A DNA stretch of 37,780 bases, from contig JALEUV010000037.1 in NCBI GenBank assembly GCA_022780515.1, positions 1-37,780 on the forward strand. The letters are read 5' to 3'. This DNA comes from Anaerococcus sp. (lineage in GTDB: Bacteria > Bacillota > Clostridia > Tissierellales > Peptoniphilaceae). Both the position numbers and the translations under genes were made by a program. This document shows positions 1 to 8,537 of the stretch, in pieces. The number at the start of each line of letters is the position of its first letter. The first letter of the stretch is position 1. Below the pieces are notes generated by a model that did no database searches, was not told where the DNA came from, and saw nothing but the letters and a program-made list of their open reading frames with translations.

Positions 1-255
1 ACTCTAAGAGTTATGCTACCTATTTTTGTTGTATAGGCACGATCATAGTATCCATTACGGTAAGTTTTTCTATCTGGGTCTCTCTGATAGGCTTTATTTT
101 CTAAGTATTCGTCTCTTTCTTTTCCATTAATTGATTGAACAATTTAGTTAGTATATCTCTAGCTATTTTATTATCTACAGATTCATTAATTAAACTTTGT
201 ATTTCTTCTTGGTTAGTATTTCTTCTTGGTTAATTGTAAAGTGTAATTGGGTCAT
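1..255 (-). pseudogene. IS256-family transposase, N-terminal part, frameshifted
   Basis: The start is ATG at 255 with a good AGGAGG ribosome site at 262-267. The translation opens MTQLHFTINQEEI, which matches the N-terminus of IS256-type (mutator-type) transposases. The frame breaks at a 17-bp tandem duplication (199-232). Skipping one unit restores IQSLINESVDNKIARDIL, as expected for the family. A second shift of one base lies near 120, in an A-rich run: in one frame the text ends MEKKETNT-stop, while the next frame continues DEYLENKAYQRDPDRKTYRN. The catalytic DDE core would lie beyond the window. I am confident of the family and of the breakage, but not of the rest of the element. Confidence 0.75.
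199..232. repeat. 17-bp tandem duplication inside the transposase
   Basis: Two perfect direct copies of GTATTTCTTCTTGGTTA lie head to tail at 199-215 and 216-232. Seventeen is not a multiple of three, so the duplication shifts the transposase frame after about 13 codons. Removing one copy restores the family-like protein sequence. Confidence 0.9.
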
Positions 256-427
256 TTGATTCCTCCTGGTTTGTTTTTATGCTTAAAACATTGTACTAGT
301 TAAGGGGTCAAATGACCTTTTTCTTTTTACACAATTATACGGACACTATCGCTCTATATATAACTCCAATTAAATTCCATAATATAAAATCAAAATCTAA
401 ACTTATAATAAATTATATTATTTTAAT

Positions 428-447
428 AGGCTGCCCTAAGGCAGCCT
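428..447 (-). terminator. Probable terminator after rny
   Basis: A perfect 8-bp stem (AGGCTGCC/GGCAGCCT) with a 4-nt loop lies 14 bp past the rny stop codon. On the minus strand it is followed by an A/T-rich stretch rather than a clean U-run, so it may be a weak or processing-type terminator. It would also work against plus-strand transcription. Confidence 0.6.
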
Positions 448-461
448 AGTTTAACATTTAA

Positions 462-2012
462 TTATTTAGCAAACTCTATCGCTTTTGACTCTCTTAAAAC
501 GTTGACTTTTATTTCTCCTGGGTATTCTAATTCACTTTCAATCTTTTGTGCAATTTCTCTAGCAATTACAACCATCTCATCATCTGAAATCCTATCAGGC
601 TTAACCATAATTCTAAGTTCTCTACCTGCTTGGAGGGCAAATGATTTTTCGATGCCATCAAATGAATTTGCAATTCCCTCAAGATTTTCAAGTCTCTTAA
701 CGTATTTTTCCAAGCTTTCTCTTCTTGCGCCTGGTCTAGCTGCAGATATCGCATCAGCTGTTTGAACTAAGATAGATTCTACACAATTTGGCTCTACGTC
801 ACCATGGTGTGATTCGATTGCGTTAATTACGTATTTATTCTCACCATACTTAGTGGCAGCTTCTACACCTAAACTTACGTGGGTGCCTTCTTGTTCCCTA
901 TCTATTGCCTTACCTATATCATGAAGAAGTCCTCCACGTCTTGCTATCTGAGCATTAGCTCCGATTTCTTCGGCAAGCATACCTGATAGGTTGGCAACTT
1001 CAACAGAATGCTTTAGGATATTTTGACCGTATGATGTTCTAAATTTCATCTTACCAACTAATTTAACAAGTTGAGGATGTAAATTAATAACTCCGGCCTT
1101 TTCTACAGCTTCTTGTCCATCTTCTATAATTCTTTGTTCAACTTCATCTTCAGCTTTGGTAATCATCTCTTCAATCCTTGATGGATTAATTCTACCATCT
1201 TGGATCAAGCTTTCTAATGCAACCTTGGCTACTTCACGTCTAACTGGGTCAAAGGATGAAATAACTACTGCTTCTGGTGTATCGTCTATGATTAGGTCTA
1301 CTCCTGAAGCTTGCTCAAAAGCTCTGATATTTCTTCCTTCACGTCCTATAATTCTACCCTTCATTTCATCATTAGGTAGAGAAATAACTGAAACAGTATT
1401 CTCAGCAACTGCATCTGCAGCGTACCTTTGAATAGTTGTTGCAAGAATATCTCTGGCAATTTTCTTGCTTTCAGATTTTACTTTTTCTTCAGCTTCCTTT
1501 ATAAGTCTAGCTGATTCGTGAATCGTATCATTTTTTACATTTTTAAGAATTATTTCTTTAGCTTCTTGGTTGGTGAGTCCAGCGATGTTTTGTAGCTCCA
1601 ATTGTTGTTCTTCTATAATCTTGTCAATTCTGTCTTCTTTTTGTTTTAACTTTTTCTGATCACTAGAGATTTGGTCAGATTTTTTGTCAATTAACAAAGA
1701 TCTATTGTCTAGACTTTCTTCTTTTTTTAGAAGGTGGCTTTCTCTTATATTAAGTTCTGAACGAATTTGTTGAAATTGTTTTTCGTTTTCACTTTTTAAT
1801 TTAGAGATTTCAGCCTTAGCTTCAAGAAGGGTTTCATTCCTCAAGGAATCAGCTTCTTTATTAGCATCTTCTAATATCTTCCTACTGAGTTCTTCAGCAG
1901 AACTTATCTTGGATTCCCCTATATTTTTTCTATATAGGTAACCTAGATAAAAGGCTAGCAATACGAAGGCGACAGTTATTAGAATGACAATTGGGTTAAT
2001 ACCATTAAACAT
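462..2012 (-). CDS. rny: Ribonuclease Y
   Basis: RNase Y is a membrane-anchored endoribonuclease that starts mRNA decay in many Firmicutes. The 516-residue length is typical. Residues about 6-27 form one transmembrane helix, followed by a long charged coiled coil (about 35-190). A KH RNA-binding domain (about 210-275) carries IIGREGRNIRAFE. The HD catalytic domain has the metal-binding pair in GGLLHDIGKA (H364, D365). The start is supported by AGGAGG eight bases upstream of the ATG. Its own promoter lies directly upstream and is intact, although an IS remnant sits just beyond it. It appears to be monocistronic. Confidence 0.97.
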   Translation of the reverse strand: MFNGINPIVILITVAFVLLAFYLGYLYRKNIGESKISSAEELSRKILEDANKEADSLRNETLLEAKAEISKLKSENEKQFQQIRSELNIRESHLLKKEESLDNRSLLIDKKSDQISSDQKKLKQKEDRIDKIIEEQQLELQNIAGLTNQEAKEIILKNVKNDTIHESARLIKEAEEKVKSESKKIARDILATTIQRYAADAVAENTVSVISLPNDEMKGRIIGREGRNIRAFEQASGVDLIIDDTPEAVVISSFDPVRREVAKVALESLIQDGRINPSRIEEMITKAEDEVEQRIIEDGQEAVEKAGVINLHPQLVKLVGKMKFRTSYGQNILKHSVEVANLSGMLAEEIGANAQIARRGGLLHDIGKAIDREQEGTHVSLGVEAATKYGENKYVINAIESHHGDVEPNCVESILVQTADAISAARPGARRESLEKYVKRLENLEGIANSFDGIEKSFALQAGRELRIMVKPDRISDDEMVVIAREIAQKIESELEYPGEIKVNVLRESKAIEFAK

Positions 2013-2047
2013 CTATTCACCTCCTAGTGGAATTATATTCCTCTTAT

Positions 2048-2056
2048 ATTATACCA
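2048..2056 (-). promoter_or_regulatory. Promoter of rny (extended -10)
   Basis: The minus strand reads TGGTATAAT, a perfect -10 with the TG extension, about 36 bp ahead of the rny start codon. The -35 region is poor (TTTATA at 17 bp), as is common for extended -10 promoters. The IS3 remnant begins only about 25 bp further upstream, so the insertion just missed the core promoter. Confidence 0.65.
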
Positions 2057-2079
2057 CAAAATTAGATTAATATAAACGT

Positions 2080-2209
2080 AAAAAAATATATCAAATGTTA
2101 CAATGAGGATAGGATTAAAACAAAATTAAACGGAATGTTTCCTGGTATGAACAGATTACATTCCGCTTAAAAAGTTATTAAATTATTCCGTGTTTACGGG
2201 TTCAGGTCA
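2080..2209 (+). mobile_element. Remnant of IS3-family element (one end, ~130 bp)
   Basis: This stretch is the reverse complement of the left 130 bp of the full IS copy at 13936, with only about four mismatches over the stretch I compared by eye. It carries the terminal repeat (GGGTTCAGGTCA, ending at 2209), the subterminal inverted repeat and the last transposase codons. The rest of the element is missing. Its terminus faces galE, which ends 19 bp away, and its inner side abuts the rny promoter region. It lies in opposite orientation to the full copy, so both IS termini face the carbohydrate cluster. Confidence 0.9.
2111..2168 (-). terminator. IS-derived hairpin acting as galE terminator
   Basis: On the minus strand an 11-bp stem (AAGCGGAATGT with ACATTCCGTTT, one G.U pair) encloses a 19-nt loop. 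It is followed by the T-rich tail TTTAATTTTGTTTTAATCC. It belongs to the IS remnant and is the only terminator-like structure between galE and rny. Transcription leaving the operon enters the IS end in the direction in which the T-rich tail follows the stem. The loop is long for an intrinsic terminator, so function is inferred. Confidence 0.55.
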
Positions 2210-2228
2210 ATATAGGGATCGATCAGAA

Positions 2229-3248
2229 TTATTCTTCATAACCATTTGGGTTATTCTTTTGCCATCTCCAAGAATCTTCTAGCATTTCTTCAAGACCATT
2301 AGCACAGGTCCATCCTAGAACTTTTTCTGCCTTACTTGCATCTGCGTAGGTTTCGTCTATATCTCCCTCACGTCTTCCTTCAATCTTGTATTCGATTTTT
2401 ACTCCGTTTACTTTCTCGAAGGTTTTAACAATATCAAGGACAGAATATCCATGTCCTGTTGCAAGGTTAAATACTTCTACACCTGTTAGCTTATCTAGAT
2501 TATCTATTGCCTTAACATGTCCCTTAGCAAGGTCAACTACGTGGATATAGTCCCTTACTCCTGTACCATCGTGGGTATCGTAGTCATCTCCATATACATG
2601 GAGGTAAGGAAGTTTACCTATTGCTACTTGTGTTACATAAGGCAAGAGGTTGTTTGGCATTCCCTTAGGGTCTTCACCTATTCTACCACTCTTATGGGCT
2701 CCTATTGGGTTAAAGTACCTTAGCAAAATTACCTTCCAATTTGGATCAGCTGTATGGAGGTCTGTCATAATTTGCTCCATCATAGACTTGGTCCATCCAT
2801 AAGGATTAGTTGGCTCTCCCTTAGGAAAATCTTCTGTGATAGGTACAGTTTCTGGATCTCCATATACTGTTGCAGATGATGAGAATATTATATTTTTTAC
2901 ACCGACTTCTTCCATAGCACTCAATAGGGAAAGTGTTCCTGTAATATTGTTATGGTAGTAAAGTAGTGGTTTTTTAACTGATTCACCAACTGCCTTTAGG
3001 GCAGCACAGTGAATAACAGCTTCAATTTTTTCCTTTTCTAGGACTTCTTTGACATAGTTAGTATCAAGGATATCGCCCTTATAGAAACTTATTGAAAGTC
3101 CAGTAAGTTCTTCGACTCTTTTTAGTGATTCTTCTGATGAATTACTTAAGTTATCATAAACTATAACATTATAACCTGAGTCTAATAGTTCTAAAGCTAC
3201 ATGGCTTCCAATAAATCCAGCGCCTCCTGTTATTAAAATATTTTTCAT
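2229..3248 (-). CDS. galE: UDP-glucose 4-epimerase
   Basis: GalE interconverts UDP-galactose and UDP-glucose using NAD. The 339-residue protein is full length for the family. The Rossmann nucleotide-binding motif TGGAGFIGSH is at the N-terminus (about 7-16). The catalytic SSSATVYG (123-130) and YGWTK (Y150, K154) motifs of the short-chain dehydrogenase superfamily are present. It is the last gene of the sugar operon, 12 bp after the transporter ATPase, with GAGG as ribosome site. In galacto-N-biose/lacto-N-biose pathways GalE recycles UDP-Gal made from the Gal-1-P released by the phosphorylase, which fits this context. Its 3' end lies 19 bp from an IS remnant. Confidence 0.96.
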   Translation of the reverse strand: MKNILITGGAGFIGSHVALELLDSGYNVIVYDNLSNSSEESLKRVEELTGLSISFYKGDILDTNYVKEVLEKEKIEAVIHCAALKAVGESVKKPLLYYHNNITGTLSLLSAMEEVGVKNIIFSSSATVYGDPETVPITEDFPKGEPTNPYGWTKSMMEQIMTDLHTADPNWKVILLRYFNPIGAHKSGRIGEDPKGMPNNLLPYVTQVAIGKLPYLHVYGDDYDTHDGTGVRDYIHVVDLAKGHVKAIDNLDKLTGVEVFNLATGHGYSVLDIVKTFEKVNGVKIEYKIEGRREGDIDETYADASKAEKVLGWTCANGLEEMLEDSWRWQKNNPNGYEE

Positions 3249-3260
3249 TTAAGACCTCTT

Positions 3261-4373
3261 CTAGTTTGTCTTTTCATTCAAGATATTTACTTCACTTTCT
3301 ATATCGAAATAATGAAGTTTAGTAGAATCAATATATAGGGTTATATTTTCATTTCTACCTACAAAATCTTCGTTTGTAAGTTTCGCTATAAGTTTTTCCT
3401 TACCAAAGTTTAGATAAACATATTGTTCACTACCAAGTAATTCTGTGAAGTAGACGTTACCACTAACTGGGAACCTTCCGACTTGGCTAGTTGAGTTAAT
3501 ATGTTCTGGTCTAATACCTACTATAATTTGTTTACCTATATATGATTTTTCTTCAAGCTTTCTTCCTTCTTCTTGAGGAATTTCCCACTTAAAGGAATCA
3601 TTATAAACATAGTACTTGTCATTTTCTTTGCTTACAACAGAAATTATAAAGTTCATTTGTGGAGAACCTATAAAGCCTGCTACGAAAAGGTTGCTAGGAT
3701 GTCTATATAATTCTGTAGGAGTATCTACTTGTTGGATAACTCCTAGGTTCATTATAACTATCCTATCAGCCATAGTCATAGCTTCTGTTTGATCGTGAGT
3801 TACATAGATAAAGGTTGTTTGTAACCTATCGTGAAGTTTTGCTATCTCTGATCTGGTTTGTACTCTAAGCTTAGCATCCAGGTTACTTAAAGGCTCATCC
3901 ATCAAGAATACCTTAGGATTTCTAACTATAGCACGACCTAGGGCTACCCTTTGTCTTTGTCCACCTGATAGCTCTTTTGGTTTTCTATCTAGTAATTGTT
4001 CAAGACCGAGTATTTTTGCTGCATCTGCAACTTTCTTGTCTATCTCATCCTTTGGAGTCTTTGCAAGTTTTAGGGCATAGGACATATTTTCTTTAACTGT
4101 CATTTGAGGATAAAGAGCGTAGTTTTGGAAAACCATGGCTATATCCCTATTCTTTGCCTCAACATCATTTACTCTTTTGCCATCAATGTAAAGATCTCCC
4201 TTAGAAATATCTTCCAGACCTGCTACCATTCTTAAGGTTGTTGATTTACCACAACCTGAAGGTCCTACAAATACTATAAACTCTTTATCCTTAATTTCTA
4301 AGTTGAAGTCCTTTACTGCTTCAAATCCATTTTCGTAAATTTTATAAATATTTTTTAAACTTAAATCTGCCAT
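3261..4373 (-). CDS. Carbohydrate ABC transporter ATPase (MsmK/UgpC type)
   Basis: This is the cytoplasmic energising subunit of a CUT1-class sugar importer. Walker A is GPSGCGKST (37-45), the signature motif is LSGGQ (135-139), Walker B is VFLMDEP (155-161), and the switch histidine is H193 in YVTHDQTE. The C-terminal third (about 235-370) is the regulatory OB-like domain seen in MalK/UgpC proteins, and 370 residues is the usual size. The start has AAGGAAAAG just upstream. ATPases of this class often serve several transporters. Here it is encoded with its own permeases and binding protein, so a dedicated role is likely but not proven. Confidence 0.95.
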   Translation of the reverse strand: MADLSLKNIYKIYENGFEAVKDFNLEIKDKEFIVFVGPSGCGKSTTLRMVAGLEDISKGDLYIDGKRVNDVEAKNRDIAMVFQNYALYPQMTVKENMSYALKLAKTPKDEIDKKVADAAKILGLEQLLDRKPKELSGGQRQRVALGRAIVRNPKVFLMDEPLSNLDAKLRVQTRSEIAKLHDRLQTTFIYVTHDQTEAMTMADRIVIMNLGVIQQVDTPTELYRHPSNLFVAGFIGSPQMNFIISVVSKENDKYYVYNDSFKWEIPQEEGRKLEEKSYIGKQIIVGIRPEHINSTSQVGRFPVSGNVYFTELLGSEQYVYLNFGKEKLIAKLTNEDFVGRNENITLYIDSTKLHYFDIESEVNILNEKTN

Positions 4374-4391
4374 TTAAACCATCTTTTCCTT

Positions 4392-4571
4392 TTAACTATG
4401 TTTCTTGTTATATAAAAACAAGACTAAAAGTAGTATAACAAGTGAAATCATTTGAATAAATAAATATTTGTAACCTTCGCCGTTGTGGCCAACAAATTGG
4501 AGTATAGCTCCCACTAAAAATAGTAGAACCATTCCGAAGGTTTGAGCTTTTTGTTTTTTATAATAGTCCAT
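4392..4571 (-). CDS. Small membrane protein (59 aa), unknown role
   Basis: This small gene fills the gap between lnpA and the transporter ATPase. It starts with ATG at 4571, one base after the lnpA stop codon. A strong GAGGAG ribosome site lies inside the end of lnpA, so translation is probably coupled. The product begins MDYYKKQKAQTFGM and has two hydrophobic helices (about 13-27 and 38-54) separated by a short GHNGEGYK turn. It ends in a basic NKKHS tail. It resembles small Firmicutes membrane proteins seen in sugar ABC operons that I recall as DUF6903, but I could not verify this. A role with the importer is only an inference from position. Confidence 0.8.
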   Translation of the reverse strand: MDYYKKQKAQTFGMVLLFLVGAILQFVGHNGEGYKYLFIQMISLVILLLVLFLYNKKHS

Positions 4572-4572
4572 A

Positions 4573-6732
4573 CTACTCCTCGATCCAAATCAAATCACTA
4601 GGTTCTATAGTAATCTCTTTGCTATTGCCGTCCTTGTCATAAACATTGGAGGTAATTTTCTTATCAGAATTATTTAATACACAATATTTGCCCAACTTAG
4701 GGAAAGCTGCAACTTCTAGGTTGTAGTCCTCAGCAAAATACTTCTTTAGCTCATCCTCCTTGTGGCTAACATATAGGATAGCTCTTTCGAGTAGACGAGT
4801 ATTTTGAGCTGAATATGGAAGACCTGTTATATAGAAAGACCTACCTTTACCAAAGTCGTTTGCTGCCATATGGACTTCATGATTACTATATTCTAATATC
4901 TGAGTATCTTCAGATATAGCATAAACATTCGGTTTATTCTCCCCTAGTTCAAGTTCACTATTCAAATCTTCAGTTATAAAATGCTTGTCAGTAGTGTCTG
5001 TGAAATACTTATCTGTTGATTGAGAGAAACCTTTCTCAACATCTATGCCCATTACATCAGCTAATTGGAAGAATCTTCCGTTCTTATCTATTGCACTAGG
5101 CTCTCCAACTCCTATAAATCCTCCACCATTGTAGACAAACTTTCTTAAACTACTTACTACATCAGGGTCTAAGAATGCATCTCCTCCAGAAAAGGCTGTA
5201 TAAGCATCTCCAGCATTGATGATTACATCAATATCTTCAGGAACTCCATCCTTAATATCATCGAAGTTGATAAATCTAACATCTACATCCATACCTGATA
5301 GAGCTTCTGTAATACCTATATAAGAATAGCATAGCTTATACCACTTGCCATGGGCTACTATATAAGGTCCCCATGTTCGAATCTTGCCCCAGCTATTTAA
5401 TATAGCAACGTTAGCTTTAGTATAAGGTTTATCTTCTTTTACTGTGTCATAGATTTCCCTATATTCATCTGCAACCTTGCTAATATATTCGATAAAGTCA
5501 GGGAACTTGTAGGCAAGTGATAGGTATCCACCGTAACCTATCCTATCTAATGGCTTTCTTACCAAGGCACGTCTTGCCTTCGCCCAGTTATCTTTTGCTT
5601 CGATTGTTGGATCATTTCCTTCATAGAAGACATCTGGGAAGAAGTAAGGTAATAACCTACCCTCAGTAAATCCTACATCTATATCAGCTATTAACCTCAA
5701 GGTTACCCCATCACCTACGCTACCTACTACTCCATCAAGCCCTATATCCTTAAAATATTTTCCATAAGGCTCAGTTCCAATCCAGTGATCACCCAAGAAC
5801 ATCAAGGCTTTTTTGTTATATTTATGAACAAGATCAACAAGTCTCTTGGCCTTTTGAGTTACATATTTTTGAGTGAAATCAAGATAGTCTAGGTATGCCT
5901 TTGATGGGATCCTAAAGGTAGAATTATAATAACCTTCATCTACTATATCTTCAGGTCTTAGCTTATATCCGTATTCTTTTTCAAAAGCTATTATAGTTTC
6001 AGGAGATATAGAATTTGTGTAGCCAAACCAATCTACGTATTTTTCTAGGGCCTTTTCATTAAATACTAGGGAGAATTGATAGAAAAATGTGGTAAATCTT
6101 ACAACATCGGTCTTAGGATTTTCTTGGAGCCATTTTTCTAGTCTTTCTTCCATATAAGTAGAGGACTTATCAAATCTAACATCTATTGGGATATGGTGTT
6201 CTTTGTTTTTCCAGTCGTTTGTAATATAGTTATACATTTGTACTGGGTCCCATTTTCCATAGGCTAAGAAGGTTACAGTGTAGACATGGAAGGGAATAGT
6301 TTTTATAGTAGCTATATTCTTTTGCCTATCTACTTGCCATAAGTCATTGGCCATCACTTCTCCTGTAGTCCTATCTATCACTTCCCACCACTCTTTTGGA
6401 TCATGATCATAGTCAGGCTCTATTTGCTCACTATAATACTTTTCCATAAAACTTATTTCAGTTTCTTCACTTGTAGCAGTTGTAAAATCACTTAGCAGAT
6501 AGTATCTTGACCATTCAAACTTATTATCTTCAGCAAATTCATTTAAATCTCTGGCTGTGAAAAATGTTGTATAGATTTCAACATCTTCTATATCCTTAAT
6601 ATCCTCAGATAACTTGGTACCATCACTATCTCTGATAGCATCAGCTCCAAGCTTATCAAGCATTTCTAGCGTTTCATCATAAAAATTCTCTTCACTTGGA
6701 AGAGTTAATCTTCCTCTTTTTTTATCCTTCAT
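4573..6732 (-). CDS. lnpA: GH112 beta-galactosyl-(HexNAc) phosphorylase
   Basis: GH112 enzymes cleave beta-1,3-galactosyl-N-acetylhexosamines with phosphate, giving Gal-1-phosphate and free GlcNAc or GalNAc; some members act on galactosyl-rhamnose. The 719 residues cover the full family length: a TIM-barrel-like catalytic domain, then a glutamine-amidotransferase-like domain (about 440-640) and a C-terminal beta domain. The motif MFLGDHWIG places an Asp at 315, close to the general acid Asp313 known from the Bifidobacterium enzyme, and TEGRLLPYF (355-363) matches the substrate-binding arginine region. There is no signal peptide, so it is cytosolic. Its ATG overlaps the upstream permease stop (TAATG). 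Preference among galacto-N-biose, lacto-N-biose and Gal-Rha cannot be read from sequence alone. Confidence 0.93.
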   Translation of the reverse strand: MKDKKRGRLTLPSEENFYDETLEMLDKLGADAIRDSDGTKLSEDIKDIEDVEIYTTFFTARDLNEFAEDNKFEWSRYYLLSDFTTATSEETEISFMEKYYSEQIEPDYDHDPKEWWEVIDRTTGEVMANDLWQVDRQKNIATIKTIPFHVYTVTFLAYGKWDPVQMYNYITNDWKNKEHHIPIDVRFDKSSTYMEERLEKWLQENPKTDVVRFTTFFYQFSLVFNEKALEKYVDWFGYTNSISPETIIAFEKEYGYKLRPEDIVDEGYYNSTFRIPSKAYLDYLDFTQKYVTQKAKRLVDLVHKYNKKALMFLGDHWIGTEPYGKYFKDIGLDGVVGSVGDGVTLRLIADIDVGFTEGRLLPYFFPDVFYEGNDPTIEAKDNWAKARRALVRKPLDRIGYGGYLSLAYKFPDFIEYISKVADEYREIYDTVKEDKPYTKANVAILNSWGKIRTWGPYIVAHGKWYKLCYSYIGITEALSGMDVDVRFINFDDIKDGVPEDIDVIINAGDAYTAFSGGDAFLDPDVVSSLRKFVYNGGGFIGVGEPSAIDKNGRFFQLADVMGIDVEKGFSQSTDKYFTDTTDKHFITEDLNSELELGENKPNVYAISEDTQILEYSNHEVHMAANDFGKGRSFYITGLPYSAQNTRLLERAILYVSHKEDELKKYFAEDYNLEVAAFPKLGKYCVLNNSDKKITSNVYDKDGNSKEITIEPSDLIWIEE

Positions 6733-7616
6733 TAACCTTTATCTCCTCCTACCATCATTCCTTCAGTTAGTTGTTTTTGTACCAAAATGTACATAATTAG
6801 GGTTGGCAACATAACTAGTACAAGACCAGCATATAGTCTACCGTAGTTTGCAGCACCTCTCGCAGCTTGTTGAAGGTTAATTAAACCTACAGGTAGTGTT
6901 TTCATAGATGAGTCTGTCATTATTGTCAAAGCTAAGATATATTCATTCCAGAAGGACAAGAAGTTAAATAATATAACTGTAATTACAGCAGGTTTTGCCA
7001 TAGGAATAATTATATCTATCATAGTTCTAAAATAAGATGCTCCATCTATATAAGATGCTTCTTCATAGGATTTAGATATTGATGAGAAAAAGTTGCTTAG
7101 GAGATACACAGTAAAAGGTACCGCTGTTGAAGCATATATAATAGCTAGTACTAGCCTGTTATTCATCAAAAATCCATTACCGAAAATATTTGTCAAAAAA
7201 GTATTATTTAAAAGTTTGTTACCATCTCTTAGCATAATAAAAATTGGAATTACGATGTAAGATAGGTTTATAAATAAGCCAGCATTCATAAAGGCTGTAG
7301 CAAACTTTTTGCCCTTAAATTCCATCCTAGCTAGGATATAAGCACAAGGTAGTGCTATAGCAAGAAGGATTATCAAGGCTAGGGCTGTTACTATAACAGA
7401 ATTTAGGAAATAGTCCCCCATGTTTGCACTTTGCCATGCATCAACAAAGTTCTCAAAATAAAAACTTTTTGGTAAAGCCCAAGGATTTGCATAAAATTCA
7501 GGGTTTGTCTTAAGTGATGCAATAAATACCCAGCCAACTGGTACTATAATTGACAAAGCTATCAGCAACAAACATATAAATATAAATACTTTAAATAATT
7601 TATCATTTGTTTTCAT
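6732..7616 (-). CDS. Carbohydrate ABC permease, MalG-type
   Basis: This is the second membrane subunit of the CUT1 importer. It has 294 residues with about six transmembrane helices, the first at about 10-30. The cytoplasmic EAA loop that docks the ATPase is visible as YEEASYIDGASYFRTMIDII (about 183-202). The short C-terminus, with few residues after the last helix, is typical of MalG/UgpE-type partners. Its stop overlaps the lnpA start by one base and it follows the other permease by eight bases, which ties transporter and phosphorylase production together. Confidence 0.94.
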   Translation of the reverse strand: MKTNDKLFKVFIFICLLLIALSIIVPVGWVFIASLKTNPEFYANPWALPKSFYFENFVDAWQSANMGDYFLNSVIVTALALIILLAIALPCAYILARMEFKGKKFATAFMNAGLFINLSYIVIPIFIMLRDGNKLLNNTFLTNIFGNGFLMNNRLVLAIIYASTAVPFTVYLLSNFFSSISKSYEEASYIDGASYFRTMIDIIIPMAKPAVITVILFNFLSFWNEYILALTIMTDSSMKTLPVGLINLQQAARGAANYGRLYAGLVLVMLPTLIMYILVQKQLTEGMMVGGDKG

Positions 7617-7624
7617 ATTAACTC

Positions 7625-8518
7625 CTAGTATTGTACTATATCTCTCTTAGTGGCCTTGTGAACAATAGCTGCAAGAACAAAGGAGAACAAGAATACTACT
7701 ACACCTATAGCCAATCCATAACCAAAGGCTGAATTTGTGTAAGCTTGGTCGTATTGGTAGTTTAGTAGAGTTAATGATGCTCCATCAGGTCCACCACCGG
7801 TTAGGGCCTTAATCAATTGGAAGGCAATATTAATATTTGAAATTATATAAAATGTTAATGTAGTTCTAATTGTTTGCCATGTTAGTGGAAGGGTTATATC
7901 AAAAAATTGTCTTACCTTTCCAGCACCATCTAGATTAGCTGCCTCATATAATTGCTCAGGTATTTGACTCATTGTTGACATATACATTACCATATAATAA
8001 CCTATAGCTTGCCAAACCATAGCAAAGGCTATTGAATACATTACTAAATTTCTATCACCTAAAAATGGAATATTTTGATAGGAATCAGGGTTAAATAATC
8101 TCAAAAATCCATTAATCAAACCTTGGTCCATACCAAATACTGCAGCTGATATGGAAGCAATTACTGCTATAGATAAAATATTAGGGATATAAAGGATAAT
8201 CCTAAAAATATTTCTTCCAGCAAAATTCTCCCTAGTTAAAACAGATGCAAATATGATAGCACTAAATATGGTAAATATAGTAACCACGACTATTAAGAAA
8301 ATTGTATTTTGGAAGCCCTTTACAAAGTTAGGATCTTTAAATAAAATCTTGAAGTTATCAAGTCCGACAAAAGTCTTATTTCCAGAAAGTCCACCGGTCT
8401 TGTAAAGAGAATCCTTAAACACGTTTATAGTTGGATAAATTTCGAAAATTATATACAAAAGAAAAGCAGGAAGTAATCCTAATATTATAAATCTTTTCTT
8501 TTCTTTACTGTTTTTCAT
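7625..8518 (-). CDS. Carbohydrate ABC permease, MalF-type
   Basis: This is the first membrane subunit of the CUT1 importer. It has about six helices and an EAA loop reading LYEAANLDGAGKVRQFFDI. I place the start at the ATG at 8518 (297 residues, MKNSKEKKRF) because GGAG lies six bases upstream of it. An ATG four codons earlier (8530) has no convincing ribosome site. A stable hairpin separates it from the binding-protein gene, which would let the binding protein be made in excess, as is common in such operons. Confidence 0.92.
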   Translation of the reverse strand: MKNSKEKKRFIILGLLPAFLLYIIFEIYPTINVFKDSLYKTGGLSGNKTFVGLDNFKILFKDPNFVKGFQNTIFLIVVVTIFTIFSAIIFASVLTRENFAGRNIFRIILYIPNILSIAVIASISAAVFGMDQGLINGFLRLFNPDSYQNIPFLGDRNLVMYSIAFAMVWQAIGYYMVMYMSTMSQIPEQLYEAANLDGAGKVRQFFDITLPLTWQTIRTTLTFYIISNINIAFQLIKALTGGGPDGASLTLLNYQYDQAYTNSAFGYGLAIGVVVFLFSFVLAAIVHKATKRDIVQY

Positions 8519-8537
8519 TAAGGTCTCCATTCTTTAA

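Larger units (their letters stand above)
1..350 (-). mobile_element. IS256-family element, partial and decayed
   Basis: This is the transposase-start end of an IS256-family element, cut by the window edge. Reading leftward from about 350 the sequence begins GATAGTGTCCGTATAATTGT and runs into an A-rich stretch. I take this as the terminal inverted repeat, because this kind of end followed by a transposase start is typical of the family. A small inverted repeat (GGTCA/TGACC, 306-317) sits just inside. The transposase frame is broken twice (see the pseudogene entry), so this copy cannot be autonomous. The outer boundary at 350 is an estimate, since the other end and any target duplication are outside the window. 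Confidence 0.7.

Noticed and set aside
502-765. Plus-strand open frames inside rny and other minus-strand genes
   Set aside because: They lack ribosome sites, have no recognisable protein features and lie wholly opposite well-supported genes; they are mirror frames of coding sequence.
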